37,959 nt of DNA, taken from assembly GCA_944323075.1 (NCBI GenBank), contig CALURC010000011.1, positions 1-37,959 on the forward strand, given 5' to 3'. The notes below the pieces were generated by a model. It had not been told where the DNA came from. It was given only the letters and a program-made list of their open reading frames with translations, and did no database searches. The stretch comes from an uncultured Alistipes sp. (GTDB lineage: Bacteria; Bacteroidota; Bacteroidia; Bacteroidales; Rikenellaceae). The position numbers were made by a program, and so were the translations under genes. Positions 31,154-37,959 of the stretch are shown here, in pieces (position 1 is the first letter of the stretch; each line of letters starts with the position of its first letter).

Positions 31154-31867
31154 CTATCGATTGGATACAGTCGTGCCGATAGGATCCCCGTCGAGTACTT
31201 TTTGTAGATTTCCCTGTGTGTCCATGTCGAAAACAATGATCGGCAGATCGTTTTCTTTGCACATTGTGAATGCAGTCAGGTCCATGACTTTCAATTTGCG
31301 TTCGTATACTTCGTCGAATGTGATTGATGAAAACTTGACGGCCGTAGGATCCTTTTCGGGGTCGGCAGTATAAACTCCGTCCACACGTGTACCTTTAAGC
31401 AGAACTTCGGCTTCGATCTCGACTCCACGAAGGGCAGAGGCCGTGTCGGTCGTGAAGTAGGGATTGCCGGTTCCTCCTGCGATAATGACTACATACCCTT
31501 GTTGAAGTAATTCCAATGCTTTGGCTTTTGAATAGAGCTCTCCGACGGGCTCCATGCGGATAGAGGTTAACACTTTGGCCCGGGCACCTGCTCCTTCGAG
31601 GGCTCCCTGGAGTGCCAATGAATTGATCACTGTTGCCAGCATACCCATTTGGTCACCCTTGACCCGATCGAATCCTTTGCTTACTCCGCTAAGTCCACGA
31701 AAAATGTTGCCTCCGCCGATCACGATTCCGATCTGTACTCCCTGTGATGCGGCTGTTGCGATTTGTGCGGCATATTGATTGAGTACGTCGGTACTCAATC
31801 CGTATTTCTGGGCTCCCATCAGCGACTCTCCGCTGAGTTTTAACAATACACGTTTATAGATAGCCAT
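31154..31867 (-). CDS. pyrH: Uridylate kinase
   Basis: 237-residue bacterial UMP kinase of the amino-acid kinase fold, phosphorylating UMP to UDP. Marks: YKRVLLKLSGESLMG at the start (phosphate-binding lysine and glycines), VIGGGNIFRGLSG near 49, DQMGMLATVINSLALQ near 71, IIAGGTGNPYFTTDTASALR near 127 and KGTRVDGVYTADPEKDP near 155. The length is typical. It lies 21 bases downstream of the OmpA-family lipoprotein gene and upstream of frr, so the three probably share a transcript. Its UDP also feeds UDP-sugar synthesis. Confidence 0.97.
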   Translation of the reverse strand: MAIYKRVLLKLSGESLMGAQKYGLSTDVLNQYAAQIATAASQGVQIGIVIGGGNIFRGLSGVSKGFDRVKGDQMGMLATVINSLALQGALEGAGARAKVLTSIRMEPVGELYSKAKALELLQQGYVVIIAGGTGNPYFTTDTASALRGVEIEAEVLLKGTRVDGVYTADPEKDPTAVKFSSITFDEVYERKLKVMDLTAFTMCKENDLPIIVFDMDTQGNLQKVLDGDPIGTTVSNR

Positions 31868-31888
31868 ATTTTAATCTTCTTTGATGAT

Positions 31889-32740
31889 CTATTCTTTTTC
31901 CATCAGCTGCATTAGCTCGTCAAGCTTGGGTGTGAGGATAATTTCCGTACGTCGGTTTTTTGCGCGTGCTTCAGCTGTTTTGGCCGGATCGATCGGCAGG
32001 GATTCTCCTCGTCCGGCAGCAATGATGCGGCTCGGGGCGATCTCCTTATTCTCCAAAAGCAATCTGACTACTGTTGTGGCCCGTTTGGCACTCAAGTCGA
32101 GGTTGTCTTTGAGTTGTCCGTTCGGTCGGTACGGAACATCGTCCGTGTGCCCTTCGACCATGACGTTGATGTCCGGATTCTGTGCCAGAACCACCGACAG
32201 GTCACGAACGGCTTGCGCTCCTTTGGGGTCGATCTCGAAACTGCCTGAGCGGAATAGCAGCTTGTCGTCCATCGAGACGTAGACATTACCGTTACGAATA
32301 GAGATGGAGAGCCCGTTCCCTTCGAAGCCGGTGAGAGCATCTGTTACCTTGCGTCGGATAGCGTCGATTGCCTCTTCCCGGCTGCGAAGCATCTCCTCCA
32401 ATTCCGCGACACGACGTGAACGGTCGTTCAGAGCCATTTCTTTGTCTTCCAGCTCCCGAAGCATTCGGGCTGATTCGGCCGATCCATCAGCTAAAAGTTG
32501 TTTGTATCGTTCACGACATGCGTTCAGTTCACTTGACAGACGTACCGTATCGGCGATTAAACGAGTTTTTTCCTCGGTCAGTTTGTCATTCAAGGCTCCC
32601 ATGTCGTCCAAACGCTCTTTGGAGGCATTCAGTTCACCTTCCAAACGAAGCGCTTCAGCCTTCATTGAATTGAATTTTTTGGTCGATACGCAAGAAAACG
32701 TGCACAATACGACCAATGTCAGTGCAATCAGTCTTTTCAT
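31889..32740 (-). CDS. OmpA-family peptidoglycan-associated lipoprotein
   Basis: 283 residues. Lipoprotein signal with lipobox TFSC (Cys17). Residues 20-140 are a long charged helix typical of a coiled coil (EALRLEGELNASKERLDDM, ELEDKEMALNDRSRRVAELEEM). The OmpA C-terminal domain covers about 150-280, with LLFRSGSFEIDPKG, VMVEGHTDDVPY (the diaminopimelate-binding Asp region), DLSAKRATTVVRLLL and AAGRGESLPI...KNRRTEIILTP. It would link the outer membrane to peptidoglycan. It lies just upstream of pyrH-frr and diverges from dxs. An upstream box pair at 32863-32893 may drive the three genes. Confidence 0.9.
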   Translation of the reverse strand: MKRLIALTLVVLCTFSCVSTKKFNSMKAEALRLEGELNASKERLDDMGALNDKLTEEKTRLIADTVRLSSELNACRERYKQLLADGSAESARMLRELEDKEMALNDRSRRVAELEEMLRSREEAIDAIRRKVTDALTGFEGNGLSISIRNGNVYVSMDDKLLFRSGSFEIDPKGAQAVRDLSVVLAQNPDINVMVEGHTDDVPYRPNGQLKDNLDLSAKRATTVVRLLLENKEIAPSRIIAAGRGESLPIDPAKTAEARAKNRRTEIILTPKLDELMQLMEKE

Positions 32741-32862
32741 TTCTCTTCCTCTTCTCTATTCTGTGTCCGTTTGTTTGTATTCTGGATGGGAATCTGTTAT
32801 CCAACTTTATATGAAACGAAAAGCTATCGCCTTGTCGCTTCACGTCCAGAGATACGTTGTTG

Positions 32863-32893
32863 CGAAGATACGAAACAATTTATGAATCTGCAA
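32863..32893 (-). promoter_or_regulatory. Candidate promoter for the OmpA-family gene, pyrH and frr
   Basis: On the minus strand TTG (32891-32893), a 20-base spacer, then TATCTTCG (32863-32870), one mismatch to TAnnTTTG. Confidence 0.45.
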
Positions 32894-32975
32894 TACCGTA
32901 TCTGCTTGTTCTGTCGCTCTGAACATCATGAGGAAGTTTAATGATTGGCAAGCAATATTTTTGGATGTAAATTAT

Positions 32976-32983
32976 TACCTTTG
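32976..32983 (+). promoter_or_regulatory. -7 promoter box for dxs (and leuS)
   Basis: TACCTTTG, 36 bases before ATG 33020. Because it lies inside the longer open frame starting at 32945, it supports the downstream start for dxs. Confidence 0.6.
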
Positions 32984-33019
32984 CAAGCGAATTGTTTTTT
33001 TGCGAGGGTAAAGAGCAGA

Positions 33020-34900
33020 ATGTCTGGATTCGAATATGAATATCTCTATCGAGTGGACTCTCCGGCCGATTTACGGAACTTGTCTTCGGATGAGTTGGTG
33101 GCCTATTGCGGAGAGTTGAGGCGTTTCATTATCGAGCAGCTCTCTTGTAATCCGGGTCATCTGGGTTCCAGTCTCGGTGTTGTCGAACTGACGGCTGCCC
33201 TGCACTATGTGTTCAATACGCCTTACGATAAATTGATCTGGGATGTGGGGCATCAGGCATATCCCCATAAAATCATTACAGGACGTCGGGATCGTTTTTA
33301 TACAAACCGGAAATTGAACGGATTGAGCGGCTTCCCCAAGATGGAGGAGAGTCCGTACGATGCTTTCGGAACCGGACATGCGTCGACATCGATTTCGGCG
33401 GCGTTGGGAATTGCTTCGGCTGCAGCGCTGCGCGGAGAGCACCGGCATGTGGTGGCGGTGATTGGTGACGGAGCTCTGACCGGAGGATTGGCTTTCGAAG
33501 GGCTCAACAATGCCGGTGCCGCGAATACCGATCTTTTGGTGATTTTGAATGATAACCGTATGGCGATCGATCCGAATGTCGGCGCGATGAAAGAGTATCT
33601 GCTCAGTATATCTACCTCCAAACAGTATAACATGTTCAAGAATCGGACGTGGGAGCGTCTGGAGCGAGTTCCGCGTCTCCGGCGGATGATTCAGAGTATT
33701 GGTAATGCGCTTAAACAGGGGTTTCTGCAACAAAGTAATCTGTTTGAAAGCTTGCATTTTCGGTATTTCGGTCCGGTCGACGGACATGATGTGGGGCAGT
33801 TGACCCGCGTGTTGCAAGATTTGAAAGAGATCAAGGGGCCGAAACTGTTGCATGTTCTTACGGTCAAGGGTAAGGGCTATCGGCCAGCAGAAAAAGATCA
33901 GAAATCGTGGCATGCCCCCGGGTTTTTTAATCCCGAGACAGGGGAACGTGAAAAGAACGGTGACAATGATATGCCTCCTCTGTATCAAAAAATATTTGGA
34001 GAGACACTACTCGAGTTAGCCCGAACGAACGATCGGATCGTTGGAATTACACCGGCCATGCCGACCGGTTGTTCGCTCGATATCATGATGCGGGAGATGC
34101 CCGAGCGTTGTTTCGATGTGGGGATTGCCGAAGGGCATGCCGTGACCTTTTCGGCCGGATTGGCTGCAGCGGGGATGATTCCTTTCTGCAACATCTATTC
34201 GTCGTTTATGCAACGGGCCTATGATAACGTCATTCACGACGTTGCGCTGCAAGGATTGAACGTGGTGATGTGTCTTGACCGCGCAGGCTTAGTGGGAGAG
34301 GATGGGGCGACCCATCAAGGGGCTTTCGACATCGCTTACATGCGGTCGATTCCTGATCTGATCGTATCGGCTCCGATGGACGGGGTGGAGTTGCGGAATC
34401 TGATGTATACCGCTTCGCTTGGCCGGGGGCCTTTCGTGATCCGCTATCCGCGAGGTGCTAGCGATACGAAACAGTGGCAGCAGTCTTTTCGAGAGATACC
34501 GATCGGAGAGGCTCGGTGGCTTCGGGAGGGGACGGATGTCGCGGTACTGACGTTCGGAATCGTAGGCATAGCGGCCCGAGAAGCGATTGAGCGGGCATCG
34601 CAAGCGGGTGTCGATGCGGCCCATGTCGATCTGCGGTTTGCCAAGCCGTTGGATCGGGAGTGTTTACGCAAGGTCGCCGATCGGTTCGGACGGATCATCG
34701 TGATCGAAGACGGGGTGATCGACGGAGGGGTTGGATCGGCCGTATTGGAGTTTTTGAGTGAGATGCAATATACGGGCCGGGTCGAACGGCTCGGGATTCC
34801 CGATCGCTTCATCGGTCAGGGAACGCAGGCCCAGTTGAGGCGGATCTGCGGATTCGACTCCGAGGGAATATATCGGACGATAATGAAAAACAAAGAATAA
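33020..34900 (+). CDS. dxs: 1-deoxy-D-xylulose-5-phosphate synthase
   Basis: 626 residues from ATG 33020. An in-frame TTG at 32945 would put the promoter box inside the gene, and the text it adds looks unlike protein. Thiamine-dependent enzyme joining pyruvate and glyceraldehyde 3-phosphate, the first step of the MEP isoprenoid pathway. Marks: [22 protein letters not shown] split near 38, [48 protein letters not shown] with [13 protein letters not shown] (TPP/Mg), and [20 protein letters not shown] near 417. The C-terminal domain is complete. leuS follows after 13 bases, so the two are probably co-transcribed. Confidence 0.96.
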   Translation: MSGFEYEYLYRVDSPADLRNLSSDELVAYCGELRRFIIEQLSCNPGHLGSSLGVVELTAALHYVFNTPYDKLIWDVGHQAYPHKIITGRRDRFYTNRKLNGLSGFPKMEESPYDAFGTGHASTSISAALGIASAAALRGEHRHVVAVIGDGALTGGLAFEGLNNAGAANTDLLVILNDNRMAIDPNVGAMKEYLLSISTSKQYNMFKNRTWERLERVPRLRRMIQSIGNALKQGFLQQSNLFESLHFRYFGPVDGHDVGQLTRVLQDLKEIKGPKLLHVLTVKGKGYRPAEKDQKSWHAPGFFNPETGEREKNGDNDMPPLYQKIFGETLLELARTNDRIVGITPAMPTGCSLDIMMREMPERCFDVGIAEGHAVTFSAGLAAAGMIPFCNIYSSFMQRAYDNVIHDVALQGLNVVMCLDRAGLVGEDGATHQGAFDIAYMRSIPDLIVSAPMDGVELRNLMYTASLGRGPFVIRYPRGASDTKQWQQSFREIPIGEARWLREGTDVAVLTFGIVGIAAREAIERASQAGVDAAHVDLRFAKPLDRECLRKVADRFGRIIVIEDGVIDGGVGSAVLEFLSEMQYTGRVERLGIPDRFIGQGTQAQLRRICGFDSEGIYRTIMKNKE

Positions 34901-34913
34901 AAAGTGTGCGATT

Positions 34914-37676
34914 ATGGAGTATAATTTCGCTGAAATTGAAGAGAAATGGCGGAAACGCTGGATCGAACGGAAAACCTATCGGGTAAACATCGATCCGAAA
35001 CGCCCGAAATTCTATGTATTGGATATGTTTCCCTATCCGTCGGGAGCCGGACTGCATGTCGGCCACCCGCTGGGGTATATTGCTTCCGATATTTATGCCC
35101 GTTATAAACGGTTGAAAGGATTCAATGTGCTGCATCCGATGGGATACGATGCGTTTGGCCTCCCGGCCGAACAGTATGCGATCCAGACCGGACAGCACCC
35201 TGCCGTAACGACCGAAAACAACATCAGACGCTATCGCGAACAGCTCGATAAGATCGGATTCTGCTTCGACTGGGATCGGGAGGTGCGTACGTGCGATCCG
35301 GGTTACTATCATTGGACCCAGTGGGCATTCCTCAAGATGTTCGGCAGCTATTATGATTTTGACAAGAATCGGGCCCGTCCGATCGAAGAGCTGATCAAGG
35401 CTTTCGAGAGATCAGGAACAGAGGGGTTGCATGTGGCCTGCACCAAAGAGATGAGCTTCTCGGCCGATGAGTGGAACAAGATGAGTGAGGAGCAGAAAGA
35501 GGCGGTGTTGCAAAACTACAGGCTTGCGTTCCGCGCCGATACGATGGTTAACTGGTGTGCCGGGTTAGGAACTGTTCTGGCCAATGACGAGGTGAAGGAC
35601 GGGTTGTCGGTCCGGGGCGGTTTCCCGGTAGAGCAGAAACGGATGAAACAGTGGTTGCTGCGGGTTACGGCCTATGCGCAACGGATGCTCGACGGATTGA
35701 ACCGACTGGAGTGGAGTGACTCGTTGAAGGAGATCCAACGCAACTGGATCGGACGGAGCGAGGGTGCTCAGGTCTTTTTCCCGATTAAGGGTATGGAGGA
35801 GAAACTCGAGATCTTTACCACGCGGGCCGATACGATCTTTGGCGTTACGTTTATGGTGCTGGCTCCGGAGCATGAGCTGGTCGGACGGCTGACCACACCG
35901 GAGTATAAGGAGGCCGTGGATAAATACCTTGAAGAGACCAAGAAACGGTCGGAACGGGAACGTATGGCCGATACGAAACGGGTCAGCGGACAATTTACCG
36001 GGGCCTATGCGATCAATCCGTTCAACGGGGTGGAGATTCCGATCTACGTCAGCGATTACGTACTCTCCGGTTACGGAACGGGTGCGATCATGGCGGTACC
36101 GGCCCACGACAGTCGAGACTATGCGTTCGCCCGTCACTTCAATCTGCCGATCATTCCGGTGGTCGAAGGAGGGGATCTCTCCGTAGAGTCGTATGATGCC
36201 AAGTCGGGCAAGATGATCAACTCCGACTTCCTGACCGGGATGGATGTCAAGGAGGCAATTCCGGCCATGATTGCCGAAGTCGAAAAACGGGGTATCGGAA
36301 GCCGCCGGATCAACTACCGGCTGCGCGATGCGATTTTCAGCCGGCAACGCTATTGGGGAGAACCCTTCCCGATCTATTACAAGAATGATGTGGCCTATCC
36401 GCTGCCGATGGACCGTTTGCCATTGGAACTGCCCGAGGTGGAGAACTTCGGTCCGACCGCCGACGGAGAGCCCCCGTTGGCTCGAGTGAAACATTGGTGT
36501 ACACCCGAAGGGTATCCCTACGAATTGAGCACCATGCCCGGATTTGCCGGTTCGTCGGCCTACTATCTGCGCTACATGGATCCGCACAACGACAAGGAGC
36601 TCGTGTCGAAAGAGGCGGACGAGTATTGGCGCAATGTCGACCTCTATGTCGGAGGAATCGAGCATGCGACCGGACACCTGATGTATTCGCGCTTCTGGAA
36701 TATGTTCCTTTACGATCTGGGCTATGTGTGTGAAGAGGAGCCCTTCAAAAAATTGGTCAATCAGGGAATGATTCAGGGCCGTTCGAACTTCGTCTATCGG
36801 ATCAAGGGTACGAAAACCTATGTTTCGACCGGATTGAAGGATCAATACGATACGCAGGAGATCCACGTGGATGTTAATATCGTAAAGAATGATATTCTGG
36901 ATATCGATGCCTTCCGCAAGTGGATGCCCGAATATGTTGACGCTGAATTCATCCTCGAGGATGGGAAATATGTCTGCGGATGGGCGATCGAGAAGATGTC
37001 CAAGTCGATGTACAACGTGGTCAATCCGGATCAGATTGTCCGTGACTACGGAGCCGATACGCTGCGGATGTACGAGATGTTCTTGGGCCCGCTCGAACAG
37101 AGTAAGCCGTGGGATACGAACGGAATCGACGGTGTACATAAGTTCCTGCGCCGGTTCTGGCGGATGTTCTTCGACCGGAACGGAGAGTTGGCTCTGACCG
37201 AGGAGGAACCGACATCGGGCGAGTGGAAAACGCTCCACAAAACGATCAAGAAGGTGACGGAGGATATCGAAAACTTCTCGTTCAATACGTCGGTCAGTGC
37301 CTTTATGATCTGCCTCAACGAACTGGGTAATACGAAATGCAACAAGCGGGCGATCCTCGAACCGTTGGTCGTGCTGATTGCACCTTATGCGCCGCACATG
37401 GCCGAAGAGCTGTGGGAACGGCTCGGTCACAAGACTTCGGTCTTCGATGCCCGTTTCCCGGAGGTAGACGAAAAACATCTCGTTGAGGATAGTTTCGAAT
37501 ATCCGGTATCGTTCAACGGGAAGGTGCGGTTCAAAAAGGGTTTGTCGTTGTCGTTGTCGCCCAAAGAGATCGAAGCTGCCGTGTTGTCCGACCCGGCTTG
37601 TGAGAAGTACCTCGGAGGTAAGGCACCCAGAAAGGTGATCGTCGTCCCGGGTAAAATCGTGAACGTCGTATGTTAG
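34914..37676 (+). CDS. leuS: Leucyl-tRNA synthetase
   Basis: 920-residue class Ia aminoacyl-tRNA synthetase. The HIGH motif is at HVGH in [12 protein letters not shown] near residue 47, and the KMSKS motif is in [14 protein letters not shown] near 693. The CP1 editing domain is present, with [14 protein letters not shown] and the hydrolytic segment [20 protein letters not shown]. The C-terminal anticodon-binding helices include [16 protein letters not shown]. It is somewhat longer than the roughly 860 residues of E. coli LeuS; part of the extra length lies around 650-690 ([20 protein letters not shown] region), as in other Bacteroidetes. It follows dxs by 13 bases. No terminator is seen before the tRNA promoter. 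Confidence 0.96.
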   Translation: MEYNFAEIEEKWRKRWIERKTYRVNIDPKRPKFYVLDMFPYPSGAGLHVGHPLGYIASDIYARYKRLKGFNVLHPMGYDAFGLPAEQYAIQTGQHPAVTTENNIRRYREQLDKIGFCFDWDREVRTCDPGYYHWTQWAFLKMFGSYYDFDKNRARPIEELIKAFERSGTEGLHVACTKEMSFSADEWNKMSEEQKEAVLQNYRLAFRADTMVNWCAGLGTVLANDEVKDGLSVRGGFPVEQKRMKQWLLRVTAYAQRMLDGLNRLEWSDSLKEIQRNWIGRSEGAQVFFPIKGMEEKLEIFTTRADTIFGVTFMVLAPEHELVGRLTTPEYKEAVDKYLEETKKRSERERMADTKRVSGQFTGAYAINPFNGVEIPIYVSDYVLSGYGTGAIMAVPAHDSRDYAFARHFNLPIIPVVEGGDLSVESYDAKSGKMINSDFLTGMDVKEAIPAMIAEVEKRGIGSRRINYRLRDAIFSRQRYWGEPFPIYYKNDVAYPLPMDRLPLELPEVENFGPTADGEPPLARVKHWCTPEGYPYELSTMPGFAGSSAYYLRYMDPHNDKELVSKEADEYWRNVDLYVGGIEHATGHLMYSRFWNMFLYDLGYVCEEEPFKKLVNQGMIQGRSNFVYRIKGTKTYVSTGLKDQYDTQEIHVDVNIVKNDILDIDAFRKWMPEYVDAEFILEDGKYVCGWAIEKMSKSMYNVVNPDQIVRDYGADTLRMYEMFLGPLEQSKPWDTNGIDGVHKFLRRFWRMFFDRNGELALTEEEPTSGEWKTLHKTIKKVTEDIENFSFNTSVSAFMICLNELGNTKCNKRAILEPLVVLIAPYAPHMAEELWERLGHKTSVFDARFPEVDEKHLVEDSFEYPVSFNGKVRFKKGLSLSLSPKEIEAAVLSDPACEKYLGGKAPRKVIVVPGKIVNVVC

Positions 37677-37733
37677 TTTTCGGGGGAAAAGCGGATTTTT
37701 TCTTCAGGACGCATGTTTTTCGTTTAAATTGCG

Positions 37734-37741
37734 TATCTTTG
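37734..37741 (+). promoter_or_regulatory. -7 promoter box for tRNA-Ser
   Basis: TATCTTTG, ten bases before the tRNA 5' end. A T-rich -33 region lies about 20 bases upstream. Confidence 0.6.
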
Positions 37742-37751
37742 CCCCAGAAAA

Positions 37752-37840
37752 GGAGAGTTGCCGGAGTGGTCGAACGGGGCAGACTCGAAATCTGTTGAAC
37801 TGCTTAGGTGGTTCCCAGGGTTCGAATCCCTGTCTCTCCG
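37752..37840 (+). tRNA. tRNA-Ser (anticodon CGA)
   Basis: 89-base class II tRNA. Acceptor GGAGAGT pairs with TCTCTCC except for the last position (T7 opposite T66). The D-arm carries GCCGGAGTGGTCGAACGGGGC. The anticodon stem GCAGA/TCTGT holds loop CTCGAAA, giving anticodon CGA, which reads UCG. A long variable arm (about 20 bases) and a T-arm CAGGG-TTCGAAT-CCCTG follow. The discriminator is G, and the bases after it are CAA, so CCA is added after transcription. The serine identity fits the long variable arm. Confidence 0.95.
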
Positions 37841-37873
37841 CAACAAACGCTGAAAATCAGCAGATTGCAAAAC

Positions 37874-37918
37874 AAACACCCAGTTTTACACCCAAGAATG
37901 TAAAGTCGGGTGTTTTTG
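37874..37918 (+). terminator. Intrinsic terminator after tRNA-Ser
   Basis: AAACACCC (37874-37881) pairs with GGGTGTTT (37908-37915), with an inner TTTACA/TGTAAA (37885-37890/37899-37904) and a T-rich tail. Confidence 0.7.
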
Positions 37919-37959
37919 TTTTATTTAAGATAATACAACCACTACATAATAAAAGAGTA

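Noticed and set aside
32945-33019. Upstream TTG start extending dxs by 25 codons
   Set aside because: The TACCTTTG promoter box lies within it, and the added residues do not resemble Dxs N-termini.
35565-37478. 637-codon minus-strand frame opposite leuS
   Set aside because: Antisense shadow of a firmly identified synthetase gene.

Overview
The window is a Bacteroidales (Bacteroidetes) chromosome segment. The signs are many copies of the Bacteroidetes -7 promoter element TAnnTTTG (often with a TTG/TTTG box 19-21 bases upstream), surface lipoproteins with an acidic K/D/E stretch after the lipobox cysteine, BACON domains, DUF4476 and DUF4121 proteins, and a tRNA gene with no encoded CCA. The genus cannot be fixed by reading alone.

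Layout. 1-5.4 kb: DUF4476 protein, monofunctional peptidoglycan transglycosylase (mtgA, minus strand) and a full-length pyruvate:ferredoxin oxidoreductase. 5.6-7.6 kb: transketolase with its own promoter and terminator. 7.77-8.4 kb: decayed remains of an outer-membrane porin gene. 8.4-18.0 kb, minus strand: a fibronectin-type-III surface lipoprotein, a ClC chloride transporter with CBS domains, trpS, and two paralogous BACON/LamG surface lipoproteins, the second fused to a glycerophosphodiester phosphodiesterase. 18.2-28.3 kb: a probable remnant of an integrative element. It has a truncated tyrosine integrase at the left, a DUF4121 gene with a large structured leader at the right, and a 13-bp direct repeat near both ends. 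Between them is a minus-strand polysaccharide cluster (wbpA-, wbpD-, wbpE-, wzx-like, glycosyltransferase 4, Stealth and wbpB-like). 28.7-37.8 kb: housekeeping genes icd, a gene remnant, frr, pyrH, an OmpA-family lipoprotein, dxs, leuS and tRNA-Ser(CGA).

How the genes work together. WbpA/B/E/D-like enzymes would convert UDP-GlcNAc to UDP-2,3-diacetamido-glucuronic acid, which the glycosyltransferase, the Stealth phosphotransferase and the flippase could build into a surface glycan. No initiating sugar transferase, Wzy polymerase or UDP-GlcNAc(3NAc)A 2-epimerase is present, so the locus is partial or depends on genes elsewhere. The BACON/LamG/GDPD and FN3 lipoproteins look like surface-exposed binding or degrading proteins. 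PFOR, transketolase, Icd and Dxs are central metabolism. I saw no CRISPR array, no complete insertion sequence and no clearly new multi-gene system. The most unusual parts are the element remnant around the glycan genes, the 146-nt inverted-repeat leader before DUF4121, and the unexplained hairpin-rich DNA after the broken integrase.
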